10,425 nt of DNA from contig JAPKDI010000027.1 in assembly GCA_026421105.1 (NCBI GenBank), positions 1 through 10,425 of the forward strand, in the 5' to 3' direction. Below, piece by piece: positions 1 through 6,925 of this stretch. Source of the DNA: Alphaproteobacteria bacterium. Lineage in GTDB: Bacteria; Pseudomonadota; Alphaproteobacteria; SHVP01. Within the stretch, counting starts at the first letter, position 1, and each line of letters starts with the position of its first letter. The notes below the pieces were generated by a model. It did not search any database, was not told where the DNA came from, and saw nothing but the letters and a program-made list of their open reading frames with translations. The translations under genes were made by a program, and so were the position numbers.

Positions 1-201
1 TTGCAGAGTAGGTCTTCATGGTATCGGCGTCCTTTGGCGGGGTCTCCCGCAATGGCACGCGAGTATGCCCTCGAATCTTTAAAAGTCAACGATTTCGCAG
101 CCGATATCATAGAGTTAACAGCGCGGTACATAGATACCGCACTGCGTCGTCACGGCCGGCATCGAATTAGAAAACCAGAGCCGGAAAGAGAAGAATTATA
201 G
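1..201 (+). CDS. C-terminal part of an unrecognised protein, or a small ORF
   Basis: The reading frame is open from the left edge to a TAG stop at 199-201, so this may be the tail of a longer gene. A stand-alone reading would start at the ATG at 52 and give 49 residues, but no clear Shine-Dalgarno sequence precedes that ATG. The visible protein has an amphipathic, probably helical stretch (roughly residues 20-50 of the open frame, including the run FAADIIELTARYIDTALRR) followed by a very basic and then Glu-rich tail. I recognise no domain or family. The 250 bases after it show no terminator-like stem with a T run. Whether it is a real gene cannot be decided without the sequence to the left. 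Confidence 0.35.
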   Translation: MQSRSSWYRRPLAGSPAMAREYALESLKVNDFAADIIELTARYIDTALRRHGRHRIRKPEPEREEL

Positions 202-342
202 AAGTGATTCGAACTCCTGAATGCAAGCATCTTGGGCGGTTTTATTTTGGGCGCTGATGACTGTCCCGAAGCCGCCGGTCGACTGTGGTTGGCTAGTACC
301 GAAACCCAGAGACGATTTTCACATGAGGAAGCTGATTATGTG

Positions 343-373
343 CATATATAACAATTTTATTGTGTGATATATG
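343..373. repeat. Imperfect AT-rich inverted repeat upstream of the crotonase gene
   Basis: The arms are CATATAT (343-349) and ATATATG (367-373) outside, and ACAAT (351-355) and ATTGT (359-363) inside, around a TTT loop. A one-base versus three-base bulge separates the inner and outer arms. It lies about 80 bases before the start at 451, in the only strongly AT-rich stretch of the left part. It could be an operator or a hairpin in the leader; nothing identifies a binding protein. Confidence 0.45.
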
Positions 374-390
374 GCTAATAGCTCTATTAA
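360..390 (+). promoter_or_regulatory. Possible promoter region for the crotonase-metY unit
   Basis: A weak -35-like TTGTGT (360-365) and a -10-like TATTAA (385-390) are separated by 19 bases, which is longer than ideal. The call rests mainly on position: this is the AT-rich part of the 249-base gene-free spacer in front of a three-gene unit. The exact elements are uncertain. Confidence 0.25.
376..389. repeat. Small inverted repeat TAATA-GCTC-TATTA
   Basis: There are five-base perfect arms at 376-380 and 385-389 with a four-base loop. It directly follows the larger AT-rich inverted repeat in the promoter region of the crotonase / CoA-binding / metY unit. The arms are short and could occur by chance in AT-rich DNA, but two adjacent dyads in a 50-base stretch suggest a regulatory region. 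Confidence 0.3.
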
Positions 391-450
391 TTCGTAAATA
401 CCTCCTTTAATCATGCTGCAACAGCTCCGCGCTAGGAGACAAATTCCCGT

Positions 451-1248
451 ATGACCGCTTCCTCCGCCGCCGCCAAAGACGCCTTAGTCCTCCGTCAGGA
501 GGCAGATGGCGTCATGCACCTCACCCTGAACCGGCCCGATGCACGTAATAGCCTAAGCCGTGAGCTCATGGCCGCACTTCAGGGGGCACTTGACGAAATT
601 GCCCAGAGCGAGTCCCGGGTCGTCATTCTGGGGGGCGCCGGGACGGCATTTTGCGCGGGGCACGACCTCAAAGAGATCCGCACCGATCCGCGTCGCGAAT
701 CCTATGAAGCGTTGTTCGCCCAATGCAGCCGATTGATGCAGACCATCATCGCCCTGCCCCAACCGGTCATTGCCCGGGTTCATGGTCCCGCCGCAGCCGC
801 CGGCTGCCAACTCGTGGCGACGTGCGACTTGGCGGTCGCTGGCGATTCCGCGCGATTCGCAACACCAGGAGTCAACATTGGTCTCTTTTGCTCCACGCCG
901 ATGGTCGCGCTGACCCGAAACCTTGCACCCAAACACGCGATGGAAATGTTGCTGACTGGCGAGCTCTACGACGCCCCTGCTGCGGCCCGGATGGGTCTGG
1001 TGAACCGCGTGGTCGAAGATCGATACCTCGATACCGCTGTCGATACGCTGGCACAGCAGATCGCAGCCAAATCGCGGGCGACGGTGACAATCGGTAAACG
1101 AGCGTTCTATCGGCAACGCGAGATGGACCTTGCTGTCGCCTACGATTATGCCTCGCAGGTAATGACCGAGAACATGCTGAAAGATGACGCCGGAGAAGGT
1201 ATCGACGCTTTCATCGAGAAACGCGATCCGGACTGGAGCGATTCGTAG
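451..1248 (+). CDS. Enoyl-CoA hydratase/isomerase (crotonase) family protein, ECHDC3-like
   Basis: This is a 265-residue crotonase-fold protein of normal family length. The first oxyanion-hole segment is FCAGHDLKE (residues 67-75) and the second is GPAAAAGCQL (112-121), followed by CDLAVA (125-130) and FATPGVNIGLFCSTP (136-150). The two glutamates that act as acid/base in classical enoyl-CoA hydratase appear to be replaced: the position after GC is Gln120, and the usual PE pair reads PG (Gly140). The protein should therefore bind an acyl-CoA but is unlikely to be an ordinary hydratase. The Gln and the GLFCSTP segment resemble the eukaryotic and bacterial ECHDC3 group, whose reaction is not firmly established. 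The start ATG has AGGAG at 434-438, a rather long 12 bases upstream. The stop shares one base with the next gene's start (TAGTG, 1246-1250), so translation is probably coupled. Confidence 0.9.
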   Translation: MTASSAAAKDALVLRQEADGVMHLTLNRPDARNSLSRELMAALQGALDEIAQSESRVVILGGAGTAFCAGHDLKEIRTDPRRESYEALFAQCSRLMQTIIALPQPVIARVHGPAAAAGCQLVATCDLAVAGDSARFATPGVNIGLFCSTPMVALTRNLAPKHAMEMLLTGELYDAPAAARMGLVNRVVEDRYLDTAVDTLAQQIAAKSRATVTIGKRAFYRQREMDLAVAYDYASQVMTENMLKDDAGEGIDAFIEKRDPDWSDS

Positions 1249-1730
1249 TGGATCACGAGAGTTACAACGACGACTACATTCGAACCATTCTTCGCGAGAC
1301 CAAGGTCATCGCGATGGTGGGTGCGAGCTCGAACTGGAACCGCCCGAGCTATTTCGCCATGAAGTATCTTCAGCGCAAACATTTCCGCGTCATCCCGGTA
1401 AATCCGCGCGAGACCGGCAACGAAATCCTCCGAGAACCAGTTTACGGAACACTTGCCGACGTGCCGGAAAAGATCGATATGGTCGATGTCTTTCGCAATT
1501 CCGAGGCCGCAGGTGCGATTTCAGATGAAGCGATCGCGGTTGGTGCACAAGTTTTATGGATGCAGTTAAGTGTGCGCAATGACGCTGCGGCGGCGCGCGC
1601 CGAAGCTGCCGGCCTGAAGGTCGTGATGAACCGCTGCCCTAAGATCGAATTCGGCCGACTGTCTCGTGAAATCGGATGGATGGGCATCAATACTGGCGTT
1701 ATAAGCAGTAAACGCCGCACAACAATCTAG
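1248..1730 (+). CDS. CoA-binding domain protein (YccU/HcgR-like small Rossmann protein)
   Basis: This 160-residue cytoplasmic protein consists of one CoA-binding Rossmann domain like that of succinyl-CoA synthetase alpha. The nucleotide-binding loop is VGASSNWNRPS (residues 24-34). VIPVNP (48-53) follows, and the family's conserved C-terminal segment VVMNRCPKIEF (125-135) is intact. The length is typical for the stand-alone family. The start is GTG at 1248, whose first base is the last base of the preceding TAG stop, so the gene is translationally coupled to the crotonase gene. metY follows 14 bases after its stop. In alphaproteobacteria this family is often seen near an O-acetylhomoserine sulfhydrylase, but its molecular role is not settled. 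CoA or acyl-CoA binding is inferred from the family; ligase activity is unlikely because the catalytic domain is missing. Confidence 0.88.
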   Translation: MDHESYNDDYIRTILRETKVIAMVGASSNWNRPSYFAMKYLQRKHFRVIPVNPRETGNEILREPVYGTLADVPEKIDMVDVFRNSEAAGAISDEAIAVGAQVLWMQLSVRNDAAAARAEAAGLKVVMNRCPKIEFGRLSREIGWMGINTGVISSKRRTTI

Positions 1731-1736
1731 AAGGAA
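1731..1736 (+). promoter_or_regulatory. Ribosome binding site of metY
   Basis: AAGGAA begins immediately after the stop of the CoA-binding gene and lies eight bases before the metY ATG at 1745. It is one of the better Shine-Dalgarno sequences in the window and suggests metY can be initiated independently of the upstream gene. Confidence 0.6.
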
Positions 1737-1744
1737 AACACGAC

Positions 1745-3034
1745 ATGACTGACGACGCGATTACTTATGGCATTGAAACCCTTGCTGTTCATGCCGGTGC
1801 GGCCCCCGACCCTGTCACCGGCTCCCGCGCGACGCCGATCCACCAGACAACAGCCTTTGTGTTCGAAGACGTTGACCACGCGGCCTCGCTGTTCAACCTG
1901 CAAGCGTTCGGCAACATCTACTCGCGCCTTACCAACCCCACAGTCGCGGTACTGGAACAACGCCTTGCCGGACTTGAAGGTGGGCGGGCCGCCGTTGCTA
2001 CAGCATCGGGCCATAGCGCCCAGTTGTTGGCGTTCCATGTGTTGATGGAAGCTGGCGATCATTTCATCGCAGCCAAACAGCTCTACGGTGGATCGCTGAC
2101 GCAGTTCGGCCAGTCATTCAAAAAATTTGGTTGGGAGAGCACGACGGTCGACGCGACCAACGTACAGAACTTCCGCGATGCGATACGCCCCAACACCAAG
2201 GCCATCTTCATCGAGAACCTCGCTAACCCTGGTGGGGTGGTCGTCGACATCGAAGCCGTCGCGGCCGTCGCGCATGAGGCCGGCATTCCTTTGATGGTCG
2301 ACAACACCTTGGCGAGCCCCTTCTTGTGCCGTCCGTTCGAATGGGGCGCCGATATCGTGCTCCACTCGATGACGAAGTTTCTTGGGGGACACGGTAATTC
2401 TTTGGGCGGGATGATTGTCGAGTCCGGCAAATTCGACTGGGGCCAAAACGACAAATTTCCAACGCTGACACAACCGAACGCCTCCTATCATGGATTGAAG
2501 TTCCACGAGACCTTTGGAGACATGGCCTACTCGATTGCCATTCGCGCACTCTCGCTCCGCGATCTCGGTCCTGCGCTCAGCCCCACGAACGCCTTCTACA
2601 TTCTAAACGGGATCGAAACGTTGCCATTGCGCATGGAGCGACACTGCGACAACACGCTCAAGGTTGCTAAACACCTTGAGGCCCACCCGAAGGTGGACTG
2701 GGTCTCCTACGCCGGACTGAAGTCGAGCCCCTACTACGATCTAGGCCAGAAGTACCTGCCGCGCGGGGCTGGAGCTGTGTTCACGTTCGGCGTCAAAGGT
2801 GGCTTCGAGTCCGGCGTCACGCTGGTTGAGAACGTCGAGCTGTTCTCGCATCTCGCCAACATTGGCGACACGCGCAGCTTGATCATTCACCCAGCATCAA
2901 CCACCCATCGCCAACTGGAAGAGGCTGAGTTGATCGCGGCGGGTGCTGGTCCTGACGTTGTTCGGCTGTCAGTGGGTATCGAAAGCGTCGATGACATCAT
3001 CCAAGATCTGGATCAGGCTCTCGCCAAAGTCTAG
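1745..3034 (+). CDS. metY: O-acetylhomoserine aminocarboxypropyltransferase / sulfhydrylase
   Basis: This is a 429-residue Cys/Met-metabolism PLP enzyme of fold type I. It is predicted to make L-homocysteine from O-acetyl-L-homoserine and sulfide in the cytoplasm (direct sulfhydrylation for methionine synthesis). The PLP-binding lysine is Lys211 in SMTKFLGGHG (208-217). Asp186 in MVDNT should contact the pyridine nitrogen, and Tyr59/Arg61 in YSRLTNPT bind the phosphate across the dimer interface. The length of about 430 residues and the conserved N-terminal ETLAVHAG (11-18) favour MetY over the shorter MetB/MetC/MetZ enzymes. The C-terminal region with DTRSLIIHPASTTH is complete. The gene closes the three-gene unit. 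Its stop codon touches the stop of the convergent AEC gene, leaving no spacer. No riboswitch-like leader is visible directly before it. Use of O-succinylhomoserine instead cannot be excluded from sequence alone. Confidence 0.95.
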   Translation: MTDDAITYGIETLAVHAGAAPDPVTGSRATPIHQTTAFVFEDVDHAASLFNLQAFGNIYSRLTNPTVAVLEQRLAGLEGGRAAVATASGHSAQLLAFHVLMEAGDHFIAAKQLYGGSLTQFGQSFKKFGWESTTVDATNVQNFRDAIRPNTKAIFIENLANPGGVVVDIEAVAAVAHEAGIPLMVDNTLASPFLCRPFEWGADIVLHSMTKFLGGHGNSLGGMIVESGKFDWGQNDKFPTLTQPNASYHGLKFHETFGDMAYSIAIRALSLRDLGPALSPTNAFYILNGIETLPLRMERHCDNTLKVAKHLEAHPKVDWVSYAGLKSSPYYDLGQKYLPRGAGAVFTFGVKGGFESGVTLVENVELFSHLANIGDTRSLIIHPASTTHRQLEEAELIAAGAGPDVVRLSVGIESVDDIIQDLDQALAKV

Positions 3035-3949
3035 TCAGGCGGAAATAAAAATAGCGACCGCGGTGATTGTGATCAACGACACCGCGGTCTGGAATGTAAT
3101 AAGTCCGGCCATCAAGGGTGCGTCAGCGTTCATGCGTTGCGCCATAATGAACCCTGAAGATGACGTGGGCATTGCCGCGTAGAGGATCAGCGCCGCCGCA
3201 CCGACGGGCTCGACATCGAACAACCAAGCCAGCACGGCAACCAACGCCGGCAAGCCGATAAGACTTAACGCGGACGTCGCCAGAACTTGGCGGCCCGCCG
3301 CGCGCGCCGCAGCGAGATCAACACCGGCACCCACCGCAAACAGACCGATCGGCAGTGCCGCCCGGCCTATCACCTCAAGCGCCGCAAAATCGTTGAGGAA
3401 CGGTCCCGCGCCTACCGCATTGAGGAGCAATCCAATGAATACGCTAAGGATGAGCGGGTTGCGGACAACTTGCCCAAACGCATGGCGCAGGCCGCCGGTT
3501 TCATTTCCATTCCGGGCAAACATGTAGACCGCCAGAATCAGTCCTGCAGGAATCCACACCGCAATAACAATGGAGACCTGGGCCAGCGCATCCGCGCCCA
3601 ACACCGCCAAACAGGTCGCGATTCCCATGTAACCGTTTGGTCGAATGACGCCATGGAAGATGCTCCCGAAGGCACCGGGCGTGATCCCAAACACAGTGCG
3701 CGCTAGAATAAGAATGACAGTTGCGGCGGCCAACGTCGCGGCGACCGTCAGCACCATCGGACCCGCGTCGAGGTCGTTGAGGCGACCCGTGGCGATCGCA
3801 TCGATCACCAGCGCCGGCAATAGAACGTAGAACGTCAATTTCTCCGCGGGCGCCCAAAACGTATCTGGCATGAACGCGGCGCGCCTCATGCCATAACCAA
3901 TCGCGATAGGAATGAAGACCGCGAGAACAAGTAAGAAAACTTGAATCAC
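3035..3949 (-). CDS. AEC (auxin efflux carrier) family permease
   Basis: This 304-residue integral inner-membrane protein has about ten hydrophobic segments in two halves, as in the AEC/Mem_trans family. Family features are the opening MIQVFLLVLAVFIPIAIGYG, the RPNGYMG stretch (103-109), RNPLILSVFIGLLLN (163-177) and the late TSSSGFIMAQRMNADA (262-277) followed by FQTAVSLIT (286-294). Characterised bacterial relatives move malate, malonate and other small acids; the substrate here cannot be predicted. The start is GTG at 3949, six bases after the stop of the MFS gene, with only a weak distant AAGG-type ribosome binding site, so it is probably translated from the same transcript. Its stop (TGA at 3037-3035) directly abuts the metY TAG, an extremely tight convergent arrangement. 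Confidence 0.88.
   Translation of the reverse strand: MIQVFLLVLAVFIPIAIGYGMRRAAFMPDTFWAPAEKLTFYVLLPALVIDAIATGRLNDLDAGPMVLTVAATLAAATVILILARTVFGITPGAFGSIFHGVIRPNGYMGIATCLAVLGADALAQVSIVIAVWIPAGLILAVYMFARNGNETGGLRHAFGQVVRNPLILSVFIGLLLNAVGAGPFLNDFAALEVIGRAALPIGLFAVGAGVDLAAARAAGRQVLATSALSLIGLPALVAVLAWLFDVEPVGAAALILYAAMPTSSSGFIMAQRMNADAPLMAGLITFQTAVSLITITAVAIFISA
3056..3089. terminator. Perfect 10-bp inverted repeat downstream of metY, possible bidirectional stem-loop
   Basis: The arms GACCGCGGTG (3056-3065) and CACCGCGGTC (3080-3089) are perfectly complementary with a 14-base loop. Each arm also contains the self-palindrome ACCGCGGT. The repeat starts 21 bases after the metY stop but lies inside the end of the convergent AEC coding sequence, where it encodes the two TAV tripeptides of TAVSLITITAV. 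No T run follows on either strand, so it is not a classical intrinsic terminator. It might still shape the metY mRNA end, because no other terminator candidate exists between the two abutting stops. Confidence 0.35.
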
Positions 3950-3955
3950 GAGATT

Positions 3956-5185
3956 CTAATCGCCTTCGCCAGTCGCCACCGCATCACCAAACCTTGTTTG
4001 CACTCGGTCAGGCGGCAGCAGGCTCGCTGTCAATCCCGCGCTGCACGCGAAAAAGGCAAGCGCGAGGAACAATAAATCGAGGGAGCCGGTCCAAGCCGCG
4101 ATGGCAGGGACCAGCGCAACGCCCAGCGTGCCGACGCCAAGGGTAAGCACAAACTTCACCCCGAACATACGGCCCCGCCACGCAAGCGGTGTGTAGCGTG
4201 CCAATAAGGCGTTCTCCGCCGGCTGCCCAGCTACGTTGAGTCCAACCATCGCAATTGCCAACACCACAAGGCCGTAGTTAAACGTGAGAAATGCGATCAT
4301 GATGACAGGGATCTGGAGAACCTGTGTCCACATGTAGACCCGTTTGAGCGAGAACCGGTCCGCCAGTTCGCCGCCGATCAATTGGGTTGCCGCGGAGATC
4401 GCATAGACCAATGCCACGAGCGAGCCGGCGGCAAGCGCGCCCCCATCGGCCACCAAACGGTCAGCAAATATTTTCGGCATCGCGACGGAGGTACTTTGGA
4501 AGATCAGACCAACCGCAATCACGGTCGCAAATAGCGCCAGGAAGGCACGACGCACATCGCGCGCTGGGATGGCCTGAGCTGCGGGTTGCGCGACGCCCGG
4601 TGTTTCACGGACATCTCCGCGCAGAATCAGGATAACAAACACGACCCCCACCCCAATGGAGATCAACCCCGGCACGAAGAAGGCGGCGCGCCAACCGAAA
4701 AACTCCGCGAGCACGCCGGCGACGAGTGCTGCCCCCGCCGTTCCCATGCTGCCGAAAACGCCGTTGATCCCAAGCGCGCGGCCCGGATTGGGCGCGTTGC
4801 GCACCAGCCAGGAAATTCCTACTGGGTGATAGATCGCCGCAAATGTGCCGATCGCCGTTAGTCCGATCATCAGGCCGATGCGCGTATCGGCCAGTCCAGT
4901 CACGACCGCCGCACCGCCAACGCCGAAGAAAAACACCGCCATCATCCCCGGTGCGCTCCAGCGGTCAGCGAGCCATCCGGCCGGCAACGCCGCTACCCCA
5001 AACATCACAAAGCCAGGCACCGCAAGCCATTGCAGGTCGGCGTAGGAAAACCCGAACTTAGTCTCAATGACCAACACCACCGTGGCATAAAGCAGCATGA
5101 ACATATGCGCGAAGGTGTGCGCAACGCTGGAAACTGCGAGCGCAACCTGGGTATCGCGACGGCCTGCTGCCGATGGATTAGTCAC
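3956..5185 (-). CDS. Major facilitator superfamily transporter (Fsr-like)
   Basis: This is a 409-residue membrane protein with 12 predicted hydrophobic segments and a central loop rich in Ala, Pro and Gln around residues 190-210. MFS motif A is seen as GWLADRWSAPG (70-80), and its second-half counterpart as GGELADRFSLKR (271-282). The opening SSVAHTFAHMFMLLY and the YHPVGISWLVR stretch (119-129) resemble the fosmidomycin-resistance (Fsr) branch of MFS exporters. The substrate is not predictable. I take the GTG at 5185 as the start because it overlaps the cutA stop as GTGA. The open frame continues upstream to an ATG at 5230, but that would overlap cutA by 49 bases and add only a basic tail. 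The next gene (AEC permease) follows after six bases, so two transporters end the ctaA-cutA unit. Confidence 0.87.
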   Translation of the reverse strand: MTNPSAAGRRDTQVALAVSSVAHTFAHMFMLLYATVVLVIETKFGFSYADLQWLAVPGFVMFGVAALPAGWLADRWSAPGMMAVFFFGVGGAAVVTGLADTRIGLMIGLTAIGTFAAIYHPVGISWLVRNAPNPGRALGINGVFGSMGTAGAALVAGVLAEFFGWRAAFFVPGLISIGVGVVFVILILRGDVRETPGVAQPAAQAIPARDVRRAFLALFATVIAVGLIFQSTSVAMPKIFADRLVADGGALAAGSLVALVYAISAATQLIGGELADRFSLKRVYMWTQVLQIPVIMIAFLTFNYGLVVLAIAMVGLNVAGQPAENALLARYTPLAWRGRMFGVKFVLTLGVGTLGVALVPAIAAWTGSLDLLFLALAFFACSAGLTASLLPPDRVQTRFGDAVATGEGD

Positions 5186-5523
5186 CCGTCTTGGTCTGCT
5201 GATGCGGCGGCTGTTTCGCGTGCAATCCATTCAAGATAGTCCGGATTACCACCCTCGACTGGCAGCGCAACCACGCACGGGCACGAAGAGGAATGCAGGG
5301 TCTTGACTCGGTCGGTGAGTTGCACCACCAACTCATCTCTCGTTTTCACGACAAGTACCGCCTCAGAATCTTCCTGAACGGCGCCCTCCCACCAATAGAT
5401 CGAGGTCACAGGATCGATGATGTTCACGCACGCGGCTAGTCGCGCCTCTACCAGAGCCCTGCCAATCTCAACGGCCTCCGCACGATCATTCGTTGTGATG
5501 TAAACGAAGCACGCCGCGCTCAT
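5182..5523 (-). CDS. cutA: CutA1-family divalent-cation tolerance protein
   Basis: This is a 113-residue small cytoplasmic protein of normal CutA1 length. The family signature is clear: FVYITTNDRAEA (6-17), ARLAACVNI (27-35), SIYWWEGAVQEDSEAVLVVKT (41-61, the core strand with the Trp-Trp-Glu) and the C-terminal CVVALPVEGGNPDYLEWI (83-100). CutA1 forms a trimer; it was linked to copper tolerance in E. coli, but its general role is unresolved. The start ATG at 5523 overlaps the ctaA stop as ATGA, so it is preferred over an upstream in-frame start that would run 165 bases into ctaA. Its own stop overlaps the MFS GTG start. The segment after the conserved His77 reads SSSCPC, giving two cysteines (81, 83) near the usual metal/active region. 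Pairing with heme A synthase suggests a link to copper-dependent cytochrome oxidase, but that is inference. Confidence 0.93.
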   Translation of the reverse strand: MSAACFVYITTNDRAEAVEIGRALVEARLAACVNIIDPVTSIYWWEGAVQEDSEAVLVVKTRDELVVQLTDRVKTLHSSSCPCVVALPVEGGNPDYLEWIARETAAASADQDG

Positions 5524-6584
5524 CGCCAGGCCCGACGGTAGGCGTGCAAGGCCAGAATGGCAGTTGTGAACAAGACCAAACCGCCCGCTTGATGCGCGGC
5601 TGCAAGAGGCACCGGCGCAACGAACACCAGTGTGGAAATACCGAGCAGGACTTGCGCAATTGCAGTAAGCGCGAGCACATTCATCCACCGCGAGAAGCGT
5701 TCGTCGACAGCCACCATTCGGTGAAGTATCCAGAAAAGAAGCACCGCGGCGACCGTCACAATCCCGAAGACCCGGTGGGTGAATTGGATAGTGATGGTGT
5801 TCTCAAAAAAGTTGATCAGTGTCGGCTCGTGATCGAACAAGCCCAGTGGTATCCACCGCCCGTCCATCAGAGGGAATGTGTTGTAGGCAAAGCCCGCGTC
5901 GGTCCCGGCGACAAACCCGCCCGACAGGATCACTAAAAACAGCCACAACACGAGAAGGCGCAATCCAACCCCAACTGCGGCGTTCTTCCCCGCCCCCGAT
6001 ACCGGCGCAAGCAGCGATAGCGCCGTCCAAAGCATGTAGCCATAAATCAAGACGGCCAATCCTAGGTGAGCCGTCAATCGGTATTGGCTGACGTCAGGTC
6101 GATCTACCAGCCCGCTTTGCACCATGAACCACCCCAGAAAACCTTGCAGCCCGCCCAGAACAAACAACGCCACCATCCGCGGCACCATCGCGCCGCGGAT
6201 TCGGCCAGTCAGCAAAAAGAATAAGAACGGCAGTAGGAATGCCAAGCCGATAGCTCGGCCCAGCAATCGATGCGCGTATTCGAACCAAAAGATGGGTTTG
6301 AACGCCTCTAGGGTCATCCCGACATTAATCTTTTGATACTCGGGAAACGCGCGATAGCGCTCAAAGATGACGGCCCAAGCCTCGTCATTGAGCGGCGGCA
6401 GCGCCCCCATCAGCGGGCGCCAGTCGACAATCGAAAGACCGGAATCGGTCAATCGCGTCACGCCACCCAACACAACCATGACGAAAATCAAGAAGCCGAC
6501 GCCGACCAGCCACCAGCCCACCGGGGCGCCCGACGGCAAACCCCCTCGGGATTGGACTGGATGATGCGCCATAGCCTGGGTCAT
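5520..6584 (-). CDS. ctaA: Heme A synthase (Cox15/CtaA family)
   Basis: This 354-residue, eight-helix inner-membrane enzyme oxidises the C8 methyl of heme O to give heme A for aa3-type cytochrome oxidases. Two similar four-helix halves are visible. The four heme-ligand histidines are His105 (in EYAHRLLGR), His173 (TAHLG), His270 (FTHRVFG) and His331 (AAHQAGG). The conserved Glu102 of the EYAHR motif is present. The GGVTRLTDSGLSIVDW (40-55) and GTDAGFAYNTFPLMDG (227-242) loops are typical of the long Cox15-type enzymes of alphaproteobacteria and mitochondria. A start at 6584 is used; a second ATG four codons later (6572) is equally possible because neither has a good ribosome binding site. It is the first gene of a four-gene unit with cutA and two transporters, so its promoter should lie in 6585-6694, where I see no convincing -35/-10 pair. 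Confidence 0.96.
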   Translation of the reverse strand: MTQAMAHHPVQSRGGLPSGAPVGWWLVGVGFLIFVMVVLGGVTRLTDSGLSIVDWRPLMGALPPLNDEAWAVIFERYRAFPEYQKINVGMTLEAFKPIFWFEYAHRLLGRAIGLAFLLPFLFFLLTGRIRGAMVPRMVALFVLGGLQGFLGWFMVQSGLVDRPDVSQYRLTAHLGLAVLIYGYMLWTALSLLAPVSGAGKNAAVGVGLRLLVLWLFLVILSGGFVAGTDAGFAYNTFPLMDGRWIPLGLFDHEPTLINFFENTITIQFTHRVFGIVTVAAVLLFWILHRMVAVDERFSRWMNVLALTAIAQVLLGISTLVFVAPVPLAAAHQAGGLVLFTTAILALHAYRRAWR

Positions 6585-6694
6585 CCCGGGAACGTATCAG
6601 GCTTGGGAGGCCTAGGCAGTACCTGGTGGCGCGACAGATTGCCGCCCATTTTGCAGCCGTTTATCGTTATTTACCCGTGGCTCGCTAGAACACC

Positions 6695-6925
6695 TTATGT
6701 ATGAATTTGAGCGTCGCTATCATACCTGGGGCCCAAGGTCGGATGAACGCGTCTGCCGACGGTAAAGGCGCTCTCATCGATGAACAGCATTTGCGCCTGG
6801 CCACCCTCGGTCGTGGCAATTCGCTCATTGGTGAAGACATTGCCCCCTACTTCGAGGAGACGCGACTCCGATTGAGGCGCTGTCCCGGTCGTGTCTGGAC
6901 TGAGCGCAGCTGGCTTCAGTGCCAT
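6695..6925 (-). pseudogene. Remnant of a FecR-domain protein gene
   Basis: This 76-codon ORF is read toward ctaA. Residues about 22-58 match the start of a FecR-type domain: a stretch LLEVGGNVFTNERIATTEGG is followed by QAQMLFIDESAFTVG, the usual pattern of Val-Phe-x-Asn-Glu-x-Ile, Thr, Gly-Gly-Gln-Ala-Gln and Asp-Glu-Ser-Ala-x-Thr-Val-Gly. After VG the expected continuation (Pro-Asn-x-x, then an Asp-x-Phe-Val-Tyr-type strand) is replaced by an unrelated 19-residue tail and a TAA. The other two frames on this strand do not clearly restore it, so a deletion or rearrangement at about 6750 is more likely than a single frameshift. An in-frame TGA sits four codons before the ATG at 6925. FecR-domain proteins in such bacteria are often large surface proteins. 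A genuine short protein cannot be excluded. Confidence 0.6.

Noticed and set aside
205..222. GATTCGAACTC resembles the complement of a tRNA T-loop (a possible tRNA 3' end or attachment site)
   Set aside because: The flanking bases do not form the 5-bp T stem, no anticodon or acceptor stem is found to the right on the minus strand, and there is no integrase nearby.
394..411. Minus-strand AAAGGAGG resembling a strong ribosome binding site
   Set aside because: No ATG, GTG or TTG follows at a suitable distance on the minus strand and no open frame continues toward position 1.
1767..2549. Several long opposite- or shifted-frame ORFs inside metY, and similar ones inside ctaA, the AEC gene and the secretin
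   Set aside because: They lie wholly within well-supported genes, show Arg/Pro/Ser-rich compositions typical of shadow frames in GC-rich DNA, and match no family.
5186..5230. ATG at 5230 as the MFS start
   Set aside because: It would overlap cutA by 49 bases and add a basic tail with no family similarity; the GTGA overlap at 5185 fits the coupled arrangement.
5524..5688. Upstream in-frame extension of cutA to 168 residues
   Set aside because: It would run inside ctaA, the added Cys/Arg/Ser-rich sequence is unlike CutA, and the ATGA overlap at 5523 gives the standard 113-residue protein.
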